NCBI GenBank assembly: GCA_947442255.1
Contig: CANEVO010000002.1
Coordinates: 81,328 to 145,327, forward strand
Origin: Opitutia bacterium
Lineage (GTDB): Bacteria; Verrucomicrobiota; Verrucomicrobiae; Opitutales; Opitutaceae
DNA: 64,000 nucleotides
Direction of reading: 5' to 3'
Part shown: one piece after another, positions 46,245 to 56,151 of the stretch
Layout: the number at the start of each line of letters is the position of its first letter
Position numbering within the stretch: the first letter of the stretch is position 1
Notes under the pieces: model-generated
What the model was told of the DNA's origin: nothing
Database searches by the model: none
What the model saw: only the letters and a program-made list of their open reading frames with translations
Made by a program: the position numbers and the translations under genes

Positions 46245-46787
46245 ATGGCCCACAGTGAAGTTCTCCTCGTCAAACCCGTCGAAGGCCTCGGCGGCGAAGG
46301 CGATCAAGTCAAAGTTCGCGCCGGTTACGCCCGAAATTATCTCCTGCCGCGCAAGATCGCCGTGACGCTCACCGGCGCCAATCGCAAGCAGGTCGATTCG
46401 CTCAAGAAGCGGCGGGCCGAGCGGGAGCAAGATGAGCTCACGCGGGCCCAGGACCTCGCGAAGAAACTCGAAAAGACGAGCCTCGCGTTCGCCGTCAAAA
46501 CCGGCGAAGGCGGCAGGATGTTTGGCGCGATCACCGCCAACGACATCCACGACAAGCTCGTTGCCTCGGGCGTCGAGCTCGACAAGAAGAAGATCCATCT
46601 CTTTGCCCCGGTTAAGACCCTCGGCAAGCACACGGTCCGGGTGAAGCTGCATACCGACGTGAGTGTCGACTTGGGCTTCGACGTCGTATCGGAGAATCCG
46701 ATCGAGCCGGTCGTGCAGGAAATCAAACCGGCCGACCGCACGGAAAAGAAAAGCGAGCGTCGTCCCCGGAAGGAGACCGGCGAGTAA
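46245..46787 (+). CDS. rplI: Ribosomal protein bL9
   Basis: 180 residues. The N-terminal rRNA-binding domain (VLLVKPVEGLGGEGDQVKVRAGYARNYLLPRKIA), the long connecting helix (KKRRAEREQDELTRAQDLAKKLEK) and the C-terminal domain (GRMFGAITANDIHDKL) are all present. The C-terminus has a 28-residue charged extension beyond the E. coli length. A terminator follows. Confidence 0.96.
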   Translation: MAHSEVLLVKPVEGLGGEGDQVKVRAGYARNYLLPRKIAVTLTGANRKQVDSLKKRRAEREQDELTRAQDLAKKLEKTSLAFAVKTGEGGRMFGAITANDIHDKLVASGVELDKKKIHLFAPVKTLGKHTVRVKLHTDVSVDLGFDVVSENPIEPVVQEIKPADRTEKKSERRPRKETGE

Positions 46788-46878
46788 CAGCTGATCTGTG
46801 TCCCGGTCCGATCCACGGTTTCGTCGTGGTTTACGGGCAGGGCAATGATCGACCGAAGCCGGCCGAAAATTTCAAGAT

Positions 46879-46920
46879 GCAGGCCGCGTCCGCTGGACGG
46901 ATGCGGCCTGCGGTATTTTT
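46879..46920 (+). terminator. Intrinsic terminator after rplI
   Basis: A 9-bp stem GCAGGCCGC/GCGGCCTGC with a further inner GTCCG/CGGAT pairing is followed by GGTATTTTT. It begins 92 bp after rplI, so dnaB is probably transcribed from its own promoter. Confidence 0.85.
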
Positions 46921-46987
46921 GCGAACAGAATGTTGAAAACCCACTATTGCGGCACGCCTTCGGCCCGCATTGACTGATCCGTTCGCG

Positions 46988-48382
46988 ATGGTTCAAGACG
47001 CCTCCAGCATTTCGCCCCGGACGACTACGACGGCCGCAGCCCCCCTGGGTCGTTCCCTGCCGCATAGCATTGAGGCCGAGGAATACCTGCTGTCCTGCTG
47101 CTTGATGGACGGAGCCGACGTCATTTCGCGCTGTTTGGAGGCCCGGATCCGCCCGGAATCGTTCTACGACCCGAAGCACGGCATCGTTTTTGAACACCTC
47201 TTGGCGCTCTATAACCGCCAGACGCCGGTCGACGTATCTGTCGTGGCGGAGGAGCTGAAGACTGCCCGGCAGCTGGAATCGGTGGGTGGCTACGCCTTCC
47301 TGACCCAGATTAGCGGCCGGATCCCAACCACCGCGCAGGCGAGCTATTTCATCGAGAAAGTCCGCGAACAAAGTCTTTTGCGTGAAATGATCCGATCGGC
47401 GACGAGTGCGGTGGAGGATTGCTACAATTTTTCCGGCGGCATCGATGAATTTGTCGATCAGGTGGAGACCCGCATCTTCAGCGTGACGCAGAATCGCGTC
47501 AGCGAGAGTGCGAAGCCCATGCGCGAGCCCACGCGCGAGGCGATGAACGTCATCACCAAGATGATGATGAAAAAGGGCGAACTCACCGGGGTGTCCTCGG
47601 GGTTCATCGAGCTCGACAAGCTGACGTGGGGGTTTCAGCGCCAGGAAATGATCATTCTCGCGGCGCGGCCGTCGATGGGCAAAACCTCGCTCGCGCTCAA
47701 CTTCGCCGAGGCCGCGGCGATGCCGCGCAAGGGCTTGCCGGGGGTGGCGACCCTGGTTTTTTCGCTCGAGATGAGCGCTTCGCAGCTCGCCTTGCGCATG
47801 CTGTGCTCCCGCGCCCGCGTCAACATGAAGCTGTTGCGCGACGGACTCCTCTCGAAGAACGGTGAGGAACAGAACCGGTTGGTCGAAACGGCGGACGAAT
47901 TCACGAAGTCCCCCATTTTCATCGACGATTCGAGTGCCCTTTCGATCATGCAGCTTCGGGCCAAGGCCCGCCGGGTCCACGCGCGGACCCCGCTGGGCTT
48001 CATTATCGTCGATTACTTGCAGTTGCTCAGTCCGACCGACGGGAAGATGCCGCGCGAGCAGCAGGTCGCCGAGGCTTCCCGGGGACTAAAATCACTTGCG
48101 AAGGAACTCGACGTGCCGGTCCTTGTATTATCACAACTCAATCGCGCGTCCGAAAAAGAGAACCGCACCCCCAAACTTGCCGATTTACGCGAATCCGGAT
48201 CCATCGAACAAGACGCCGACGTAGTCCTCATGCTTGCCCGCCCAAGAGATGCTGATGAAAAGTTCCAAGTCGCCGCCGACTCGGCCGAGTTAATCGTTGC
48301 CAAGCAACGAAACGGGCCGGTAGGAGAACTGAAACTCACTTTCCTTCGAGATATCACCCGCTTTGAAAACTTTCATCAGTAA
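46988..48382 (+). CDS. dnaB: Replicative DNA helicase
   Basis: 464 residues. The N-terminal DnaB domain (SLPHSIEAEEYLLSCCLMDG, YDPKHGIVFEHLLALYN) binds primase; the RecA-like domain has Walker A ARPSMGKTS, Walker B-type FIIVDYLQLL and SQLNRASEKENRTPKLADLRESGSIEQDADVVLMLAR. The ATG at 46988 is preferred over the TTG at 46970, which adds only six residues. Its 3' end overlaps the proposed bamA start by 20 bp. Confidence 0.97.
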   Translation: MVQDASSISPRTTTTAAAPLGRSLPHSIEAEEYLLSCCLMDGADVISRCLEARIRPESFYDPKHGIVFEHLLALYNRQTPVDVSVVAEELKTARQLESVGGYAFLTQISGRIPTTAQASYFIEKVREQSLLREMIRSATSAVEDCYNFSGGIDEFVDQVETRIFSVTQNRVSESAKPMREPTREAMNVITKMMMKKGELTGVSSGFIELDKLTWGFQRQEMIILAARPSMGKTSLALNFAEAAAMPRKGLPGVATLVFSLEMSASQLALRMLCSRARVNMKLLRDGLLSKNGEEQNRLVETADEFTKSPIFIDDSSALSIMQLRAKARRVHARTPLGFIIVDYLQLLSPTDGKMPREQQVAEASRGLKSLAKELDVPVLVLSQLNRASEKENRTPKLADLRESGSIEQDADVVLMLARPRDADEKFQVAADSAELIVAKQRNGPVGELKLTFLRDITRFENFHQ

Positions 48383-50759
48383 CCCTGTGCGCGGGGTCGC
48401 CTCACTCATTTTTACGGTCGTTTTGCTGGTGGCAGCGGGTACGTTTCCGGTGGTGGCCCAGCCGGCCGCATCGCAAGCCCGTCAGCAACAACAGCAGCAG
48501 CAAGCTCCGGCACCGACCTTCAAGGTTGGCACCGTCACAATCAAGTTCGTGGGAACGGCGAATGTGAACGAGCAAGTCGTGCGAGCCAACATGCAGTTAC
48601 GGGAGGGTGGCGAGTTCGACGATGCTACCCTCGATCGTGACATCCGTTCGCTCTATCGCACCCTGTTATTCGAATTCATCGAAGTGAAGCGTGAAGAGGG
48701 GGAGGGGCAGACGCTCAATCTTGTCTTCGAGGTCACCCCAAAATACCGGGTATTGGCTGTGCGCTTCGAGGGCAACTCCAAGGTAAAGTCCTCCCGGCTT
48801 GAAAAGGAAGCCAAGACCCGTCCCACCCAAGCCCTTGACGAAAAGCAGGTCAAAGACGACGCCGAGAAACTTCGGGAATACTACCAAAAGGCCGGATTCA
48901 ATCAGGTTTCCATCTCCTATTCCATCGATCGCGACCGGGTGGGCGGCTTCGGCACCGTGATTTTCAAGGTGCGCGAAGGGGACAAGGTGAAAATCGCCGA
49001 AATCAAGTTCGTCGGCAATGCCCACGTCGCTGCCCGCAAGCTTAAGCGCCAGATCGAGACCAAAAAATGGTGGATATTCTCCTGGCTGACCGGCTCAGGG
49101 CGCTTCAAGGACGACCAGTTCGAGGACGACCTCGATAAATTGCGCGATTACTACCGCGAACAGGGCTACCTCGACGTCGACATCCCGCAGGACAAGGTCC
49201 TCTTCACCTATCCGACGCTCGGCAGGCTGGTGCTTGTGGTCAACATTGAGGAAGGCCGCCAATATCATATCGGCGAGATCACATTCAAGGGCAACAAGCT
49301 CTTTACTTCCCAACTGCTGGGCCGTGTGGTCCGACAAAAACGCAGCTTCGTGTTCACACCGTCCAAGCTCGACAGCGACACGGAGCGACTCCGCGATTTC
49401 TACGGCAAGGACGCCTATCTCGACACGAATGTGGTGCTCAAGCGCAAGCCCAACACCACCACCGGCGATATCGACGTCGAATATCAGATAACCGAGAGCG
49501 AGAAGTTCAATGTCGAGTCGGTCGTGATCGAGGGCAACACGAAGACCAAAAGCACGGTTATCCTGCGCGAACTCGTCCTCGGTCCCGGCGACCCGTTCAA
49601 CACGGTCTACATGAAATTGAGCAAGCTGCGGTTGGAAAACTCGCGGTTCTTCGAGGATGTGAATGTGACGCCGCAGGACACGAATATCCCCGGCCGCCGC
49701 AACCTGCGCATCGCCGTTCGCGAAGGCCGGACTGGCAACCTGACCTTCGGTGCGGGCTACAGTTCACTGGAGCAGGCCACGCTTTTTGCCGAACTTTCGC
49801 AGTCGAATTTCGACTTGTTCAACCGCCGTTCATTTTTCCAAGGCGACGGACAGAAGTTCCGTTTGAGAATGCAGCTCGGCTCCCTTTCGAGCGAGGTGGT
49901 CCTCTCCTTCGAGGAACCGTGGCTGTTTCAACAGCAGCTCGGTTTCGGATTCAGCATTTTTCGGACGAGCTCGGACTACAACAGCACCTTTTACAGCCAG
50001 ATCGAGACGGGTTTCGAAGTCTTCCTCCGCAAGCATCTGTTTGAGCTGTGGAACGGCCGGCTGATGTACACCTACGAGGTTTTCGACATCCAGAACGTTT
50101 CCCCCGAGGCCTCCAAGGTAATCCAGGCGCTCGCGGGTAAAAACGCATCATCGAGCGTCAGCTTCCAGATCGAGCGCGATACCCGCGACAAGATCGTCAA
50201 CACGACTTCGGGCAACCGAGTGGAAATCAACGGTGCATTTGCTGGTGGGCCACTCGGCGGCAGCAAGATCAATAATTTCTACAGTCTCGAATTCCGCGGA
50301 TCGCAGTTTTTCCCGGTCTTCGAAACACAGACCCAGGTTCTCAGCTTGAGGGCGCGCGGCGGGGTGATTCAGAATTTTGGGAAAAGCAGCGACGTTCCCT
50401 ACTATAAAAAGTGGTATCTCGGTGGCCCGACGACGCAGCGCGGCTTCGAATTCCGCCAGGTCAGCCCACGCGACGAGGCCGGTGAGCCGATCGGCGGCAA
50501 AACCTACGGCTTCTTCAGTGCCGAATACTCGTTGGACATCGTGAGTCCGATCCGTTTCGCGATCTTCTACGACGCCGGCTTCGTGAACAAGGGAGCATAT
50601 GACTTCAACCCGGGAGTCTATAACGACAATTTCGGCGTTGGGGTGCGCCTTTTTGTCGCCGGAGCGCCGCTCAGCCTTGACTTCGGTATTCCGATTACCG
50701 CGGACAAGTTTAACAAGAAGGGTAATCAGTTTAATTTTTCCTTTGGCACGCAGTTCTGA
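48363..50759 (+). CDS. bamA: Outer-membrane protein assembly factor BamA
   Basis: 798 residues. A signal peptide and a Gln-rich stretch (residues about 38-47) precede five POTRA domains (about residues 50-440, e.g. YRVLAVRFEGNSKVKSSRLEKEA, KIAEIKFVGNAHVAARKLKRQI) and an Omp85 beta-barrel ending in the expected C-terminal Phe (FSFGTQF). The VRGF-type L6 loop is in QRGFEFRQVSPRDEAG. The TTG at 48363 is inside the dnaB end; a GTG at 48387 would avoid the overlap and still leave a signal peptide. Confidence 0.93.
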   Translation: MKTFISNPVRGVASLIFTVVLLVAAGTFPVVAQPAASQARQQQQQQQAPAPTFKVGTVTIKFVGTANVNEQVVRANMQLREGGEFDDATLDRDIRSLYRTLLFEFIEVKREEGEGQTLNLVFEVTPKYRVLAVRFEGNSKVKSSRLEKEAKTRPTQALDEKQVKDDAEKLREYYQKAGFNQVSISYSIDRDRVGGFGTVIFKVREGDKVKIAEIKFVGNAHVAARKLKRQIETKKWWIFSWLTGSGRFKDDQFEDDLDKLRDYYREQGYLDVDIPQDKVLFTYPTLGRLVLVVNIEEGRQYHIGEITFKGNKLFTSQLLGRVVRQKRSFVFTPSKLDSDTERLRDFYGKDAYLDTNVVLKRKPNTTTGDIDVEYQITESEKFNVESVVIEGNTKTKSTVILRELVLGPGDPFNTVYMKLSKLRLENSRFFEDVNVTPQDTNIPGRRNLRIAVREGRTGNLTFGAGYSSLEQATLFAELSQSNFDLFNRRSFFQGDGQKFRLRMQLGSLSSEVVLSFEEPWLFQQQLGFGFSIFRTSSDYNSTFYSQIETGFEVFLRKHLFELWNGRLMYTYEVFDIQNVSPEASKVIQALAGKNASSSVSFQIERDTRDKIVNTTSGNRVEINGAFAGGPLGGSKINNFYSLEFRGSQFFPVFETQTQVLSLRARGGVIQNFGKSSDVPYYKKWYLGGPTTQRGFEFRQVSPRDEAGEPIGGKTYGFFSAEYSLDIVSPIRFAIFYDAGFVNKGAYDFNPGVYNDNFGVGVRLFVAGAPLSLDFGIPITADKFNKKGNQFNFSFGTQF

Positions 50760-50798
50760 TTCTGCTCCTGTTTCAGCCTTATTTCTCTAACGCCATTC

Positions 50799-51467
50799 AT
50801 GAATAACTCTCTTAAATCCCTGTTCGCGATCGCGGCATTCGGCGCCTTCGCGCTTGCGGCCCACGCTCAGCCTGCCGTCAAGCTGCTGGTCGTCGATATG
50901 GCCAAGCTTTACGACAATCACTACAAGACGTTGGAGCAGAACGCCAAGATTCAGATCGACGATCAGAAGGCCACCGAAGAGGTCGACAAGATGAACAAGG
51001 CGGGCAACTCCCTCGTCGAAGAATACAAGGCGATGAACGAGCAATCAAACAATCCGGCGCTCACCGCCGATGCGAAATCGAAGGCACAAGGCGAGGCGCA
51101 GAAGAAACTCGAATCGATCCAGAGCAAGCAGCAGGAAATCCAAGCGTTTATCGCCAATACCCGGCAGTCGTTGAATCAGCGCTTCCAGACATTCAAGAAT
51201 CTCATGCTTGAGGAAATCAGCAAGGTCGCGGCCGATGTGGCCAAGCGCAATGGTGCCACGCTACTCCTCGACAAGTCCGGCCCCTCGTTTTTTGGCATCC
51301 CGAATATTGTTTACGTTGATCCTTCCTACGATGTCACCGACGACGTGATGAAGGAAATCAACAAGGATCGTCCGGCGAATGCCCCGACCGCCCCGGCGGC
51401 GAGCGCGGCTCCGGCGAGTTTGGGAGGCGGTGGGGTTGTTGTCCCAGGCGTGACGCCGAAGAAGTAA
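50799..51467 (+). CDS. Skp/OmpH periplasmic chaperone
   Basis: 222 residues, signal peptide 1-23 (FAIAAFGAFALAAHA). The OmpH/Skp pattern is clear: VKLLVVDMAKLYDNHYKTLEQNAK at the start, a long coiled-coil with many Lys/Glu/Gln in the middle, and ISKVAADVAKRNGATLLLDKSGPSFFGIPNIVYVDPSYDVTDDVM at the end. A C-terminal Ala/Pro-rich tail is added. Skp carries unfolded outer-membrane proteins to BamA, whose gene is 39 bp upstream. Confidence 0.9.
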   Translation: MNNSLKSLFAIAAFGAFALAAHAQPAVKLLVVDMAKLYDNHYKTLEQNAKIQIDDQKATEEVDKMNKAGNSLVEEYKAMNEQSNNPALTADAKSKAQGEAQKKLESIQSKQQEIQAFIANTRQSLNQRFQTFKNLMLEEISKVAADVAKRNGATLLLDKSGPSFFGIPNIVYVDPSYDVTDDVMKEINKDRPANAPTAPAASAAPASLGGGGVVVPGVTPKK

Positions 51468-51493
51468 GTGCTCCGCGCTTTTGGCCTTTTCAG

Positions 51494-51517
51494 CCCCGCT
51501 CTTTGGAGCGGGGTTTC
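51494..51517 (+). terminator. Intrinsic terminator after skp
   Basis: CCCCGCTC pairs with GAGCGGGG over a four-base loop (TTTG), followed by TTTCTC. It is 27 bp past the stop and separates bamA-skp from the lpxD region. Confidence 0.85.
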
Positions 51518-51836
51518 TCTGAGTATTTCGGTCGGCCGTGCCCGGCGATGATCGTCGAGCCGATGCGTTAAATCAGTCTGGCACTGGAGCATTTTCGAAT
51601 TAGTTGGACGCATGAGGCGAGCGGACGGACGCGCTTTCACGAGGGAAATCTCCTGCAATGGGCGTCTATCTAAACCGAAGATGCGCTAAATCCGCGCTCG
51701 TCCATGGGCCGGTTTTTCGGACGCCCGGCAGTTGTCCGGCCGTGGTGAGCCGAGCGATCAAACCAGATGCCACGGTTTAAGCCACCGATGCGTTTTGTGG
51801 AATTGCGCCGTTGAACGAAACCCCCACGCTCGCGCC
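51518..51836. other. Non-coding stretch before lpxD with a direct repeat
   Basis: About 319 bp without a convincing gene. It holds two near-identical copies of GATGCG(T/C)TAAATC at 51562-51574 and 51680-51692, 118 bp apart. A TGGCAC at 51579 resembles half a sigma-54 site but lacks the partner TTGC. Confidence 0.4.
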
Positions 51837-52887
<1,051 letters not shown>

Positions 52888-52915
52888 GGTTGGCCGCCCC
52901 AACGATCTGTTTTCC

Positions 52916-53863
52916 ATGAACGATTCGCGGCTGAAGATATTCTCTGGTAATTCCAATCGTCCTCTCGCCGAGGAAATCTGTCGTTCGATCGGCGAACCGC
53001 TGGGCGAAGCGGCGGTCTCGAGTTTTCCGGACGGGGAATCATTCGTAAAGATCAACGAGAACGTGCGCGGTCAGGATGTTTTTATCATCCAGTCCACCTG
53101 TCCGCCCACGAATCATCACCTCGTTGAGCTGCTCATCATGATTGATGCGGCGCGGCGCGCTTCAGCCCAGCGGATCACGGCGGTGCTGCCTTTCTACGGC
53201 TACGCCCGGCAGGATCGCAAGGATCAGCCGCGGGTGCCGATCACGGCCAAGCTTGTCGCCAATCTCCTAGTTGCGGCCGGGGCCACGCGGATTCTGACGA
53301 TGGATCTGCACAGTCAGCAAATTCAGGGCTTTTTCGACATTCCCGTTGATCACCTCTTCGCGTCGCCCGTCTTCTTCGAACATTTTGCGACGACCAAGCG
53401 GGAGAATCTGGTCGTGTGCTCGCCCGATGTGGGCGGGATGAAAATGGCTGCGGCCTATGCCGATGTGTTGGGCGCCGGGCTCGCCTTGGTGGCAAAGAAG
53501 CGCAAGAGCGCGACCCGGGTCGAGGCCATCAACGTGGTCGGCGAGGTCGACGGTTGTGATGTGCTCCTCGTGGATGACATCACCGAGACGGCCGGCACTC
53601 TCTGCGCGGCGGCGAAAATTCTCCGGGAGCACGGGGCCCGCAGCATCCGGGCTGCGGTCAGCCACTGCATCCTCAACGAAGTGGCATTCGAGCGCTTGCG
53701 GAGCGGTCTGATCGATGAGCTGATCACGACCAATTCCACGCCGATCAGCACCCACGATCTGCCCATCAAGGTTCTCAGCATCGCTCCGCTGCTTGGCCAA
53801 GCCATCCAACGGATCAATAGCAACGAGAGCGTCACCAGTCTTTTCCGCGTCAAGGGATTCTGA
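52916..53863 (+). CDS. prs: Ribose-phosphate pyrophosphokinase
   Basis: 315 residues. It makes PRPP from ribose 5-phosphate and ATP. Key motifs: SFPDGESFVKINENVRGQDVFIIQS, YARQDRKDQPRVPITAKLVANLL (catalytic loop, the usual RKxxxRxPIxA), MDLHSQQIQGFFDIPVDHL and the PRPP loop VDDITETAGTL. The ATG at 52916 is chosen; upstream codons of the same frame overlap lpxD. It starts 28 bp after lpxD. Confidence 0.95.
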   Translation: MNDSRLKIFSGNSNRPLAEEICRSIGEPLGEAAVSSFPDGESFVKINENVRGQDVFIIQSTCPPTNHHLVELLIMIDAARRASAQRITAVLPFYGYARQDRKDQPRVPITAKLVANLLVAAGATRILTMDLHSQQIQGFFDIPVDHLFASPVFFEHFATTKRENLVVCSPDVGGMKMAAAYADVLGAGLALVAKKRKSATRVEAINVVGEVDGCDVLLVDDITETAGTLCAAAKILREHGARSIRAAVSHCILNEVAFERLRSGLIDELITTNSTPISTHDLPIKVLSIAPLLGQAIQRINSNESVTSLFRVKGF

Positions 53864-53945
53864 CGTTCCGGGCCCGGCCGCGCCGCGCCGACGCGATACC
53901 GCCGGAACTTTTCAGGGATTCGATTGGTCCGACCAACCCCTACTC

Positions 53946-55367
53946 ATGAGAGCCAAGCTCCGCTCGATTGTCTTCAGTTGTGTCATCGCGGGCACGGCGT
54001 GCGTTCCGGCGGATGCGGCGAAGGCGGAGCGTAAGGCGGTCGCAAACAAGAAACCGGCGTTGCTGGTCGACGGCTCGCCCATCGGCACGAAGCCGGGCTT
54101 GGTGCTGAGTTATGCCGACGTGGTGGAACCGGTGCAGAAGGCGGTCGTTTCGATCTACTCGACCAAGATTGTCCACGAGCGTTTGACCAATCCGCTCCTC
54201 CGCCAGCTTTTCCCAAATTTTCCCGATCAGGACCGCGAAAGCAAACAGGAGGGGCTTGGCTCCGGAGTCATCGTTTCTCCGGACGGTTACATCCTGACCA
54301 ACAACCACGTGGTTGAGGGCGCGGATGAGCTGAAGGTTTTGCTGGCCGACGATCGGGAATTTGTCGCCAAGCTGATCGGTGCCGATCCCAAGACCGACAT
54401 TGCCGTCATCCAAATCGAAGCGGAAAAACTGCCGGTCGTGACCCTGGCTGACAGCAGCAATATTCGCGTCGGCGACGTCGTTTTTGCGGTGGGGAATCCC
54501 CTTGGGGTGGGGCAGACGGTGACGATGGGAATCGTCTCCGCTAAAGGCCGGAGTGTCGGCATTCTCGGCGATATCGGCGGGTACGAGGACTACATTCAGA
54601 CCGACGCCGCGATCAATATGGGCAACTCCGGGGGCGCACTGGTCGACGCCCGGGGCCGGTTGGTCGGCATCAACAGCGCCATCCTCTCGCCGTCGCGCGG
54701 CAATATCGGAATCGGCTTCGCCATTCCGATCAACATGGCTTCCTCGATCATGAGTAGTTTGATCGAAACCGGCACGGTTTCCCGCGGATATCTTGGGATC
54801 GGCACGGAAAACGTTACGCCCGACCTCGTCGAACAACTGGGACTGCCCAAGGACACGAAAGGCGTCATCATCTCCGATATCCTTCGGGGAAGCGCGGCCG
54901 AAAAGGGTGGGCTCAAGCGCACCGACGTCATCCTCGAAGTCAACGGCCATGCCGTCTCAACTTCGGAGGAATTGCGTCTGATGATCTCGCAAATGGCCCC
55001 GGGTTCCGTGGCGAAAATCAAAGTCGCACGCGACGGCAGGGAGCGTTCGGTGGAGGTCGCCCTCGACAAATTCGCCGACAAACCGGACGAGCTTTTTGCG
55101 GGGGTCAACGTGAAGCCGCTGAGCAACGAAGATCGCCGGCGGTTGAATCTCGAGCCGCGCGTAGTGGGACTGATCGTTACGGGAGTCGAAGATGATTCTC
55201 CGTTTCGCGATCGACTCGTGCCGAACGTGGTCATCATCGAGATCAATCGCTCCCCGGTGGCGGACGTGACCGGGGCGAAGGCGCTGGTGCGCAACGGGCG
55301 AAATTTTCTGCTGGTTTACTACCGCGGAGCGGCGCGCTTTGTCGTGGTTGACACGAGTGGAAAGTGA
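53946..55367 (+). CDS. Deg/HtrA-family periplasmic serine protease with two PDZ domains
   Basis: 473 residues, N-terminal signal peptide (RSIVFSCVIAGTACVPADA). Trypsin-like domain with the catalytic triad His121 (ILTNNHVVEG), Asp151 (DPKTDIAVIQ) and Ser228 (NMGNSGGALV). Two PDZ domains follow (about residues 275-370, YLGIGTENVTPDLVEQLG; and 375-473, LEPRVVGLIVTGVEDDSPF). It degrades or refolds damaged envelope proteins. No regulatory element is seen. It follows prs by 82 bp. Confidence 0.93.
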   Translation: MRAKLRSIVFSCVIAGTACVPADAAKAERKAVANKKPALLVDGSPIGTKPGLVLSYADVVEPVQKAVVSIYSTKIVHERLTNPLLRQLFPNFPDQDRESKQEGLGSGVIVSPDGYILTNNHVVEGADELKVLLADDREFVAKLIGADPKTDIAVIQIEAEKLPVVTLADSSNIRVGDVVFAVGNPLGVGQTVTMGIVSAKGRSVGILGDIGGYEDYIQTDAAINMGNSGGALVDARGRLVGINSAILSPSRGNIGIGFAIPINMASSIMSSLIETGTVSRGYLGIGTENVTPDLVEQLGLPKDTKGVIISDILRGSAAEKGGLKRTDVILEVNGHAVSTSEELRLMISQMAPGSVAKIKVARDGRERSVEVALDKFADKPDELFAGVNVKPLSNEDRRRLNLEPRVVGLIVTGVEDDSPFRDRLVPNVVIIEINRSPVADVTGAKALVRNGRNFLLVYYRGAARFVVVDTSGK

Positions 55368-55412
55368 ATCCCCGGCAGGTCCGCCAGTTGCCGAGTTTAG
55401 CTAAAGGGCGAT

Positions 55413-55437
55413 TGCGTTTATGGCACCGATAAACGCA
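55413..55437. terminator. Hairpin between convergent htrA and pyrE
   Basis: TGCGTTTAT pairs perfectly with ATAAACGCA over a 7-base loop (GGCACCG). It lies between the two convergent genes and could act in both directions, although neither side has a strong T tract. Confidence 0.5.
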
Positions 55438-55491
55438 GAAAATCTTCCAGTCTGCCGACGCACGTCGTGAGCGCATCGGCAGGGGCGAGGC

Positions 55492-56067
55492 TCAGCTTCC
55501 CGGTTTTTGGACGGGAATTTTTGCGAGCGTCTCCGGCACGGCGTCCGCCGGATAGGTGGGGAAACTCAGTTCCAGCAGATTCACCGCCGGCACTTCGAAG
55601 AGCGCCCCGCCGGCACTTCGGTCGACGAGCATGGCGATCCCCGTGGTGGTGCCGCCGCCCTTGCGAATCAGATCGAGACACTCGATCACGCGACCGCCGC
55701 GGGTCACGACGTCCTCCATGACGAGCACCCGCTCGCCCGGGGCAAAAGTGAATCCGCGCCGCAGCACCAGCACATTGTTTTCCTTCTCGGCGAAAATATA
55801 GCGGACTTTGGCCTGGCGCGCGAGTTCCTGGCCGATGACGAGCCCGCCCATCGCCGGCGCCAGCACGGTGTCGAATCTCAGACCCTGACCGCGCACCTTT
55901 GCGAGTAACAGTTCGGCTAGCCGTTCGACGGCATCCATGTGCTGACAGACCTGCGCACACTGAAAATAGTGGCCGCTGTGCAGCCCCGAACGGAGCACGA
56001 AATGGCCGGTCAATAGCGCGCGTGTTCGGGTGAAAATGTTGAGAACTTCGTCTTGGCTAGCATCCAT
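55492..56067 (-). CDS. pyrE: Orotate phosphoribosyltransferase
   Basis: 191 residues. It joins orotate to PRPP in pyrimidine synthesis. Visible motifs: the short-chain PRTase start (ALLTGHFVLRSGLHSGHYFQC), DTVLAPAMGGLVIGQELARQ, FAEKENNVLVLRRGF and the PRPP loop VLVMEDVVTRGGRVIECL. The ATG at 56067 is preferred over an upstream TTG at 56085. It is divergent from the HTH-metallo-beta-lactamase gene. Confidence 0.93.
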   Translation of the reverse strand: MDASQDEVLNIFTRTRALLTGHFVLRSGLHSGHYFQCAQVCQHMDAVERLAELLLAKVRGQGLRFDTVLAPAMGGLVIGQELARQAKVRYIFAEKENNVLVLRRGFTFAPGERVLVMEDVVTRGGRVIECLDLIRKGGGTTTGIAMLVDRSAGGALFEVPAVNLLELSFPTYPADAVPETLAKIPVQKPGS

Positions 56068-56151
56068 CCTCTGACGCTGGAACAAGCCGGCGAAAAAACA
56101 AAATCAATTTTGCGTGTTGGGGTGGGGCGTGCCCATGCTTCTCCCCTAGTG

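Noticed and set aside
48480..48520. Run of glutamine codons at the BamA N-terminus as a repeat expansion
   Set aside because: Short, in frame and in a linker between signal peptide and POTRA 1; no sign of instability.
51579..51584. TGGCAC resembling a sigma-54 -24 box
   Set aside because: The -12 element TTGC is missing at the right distance.
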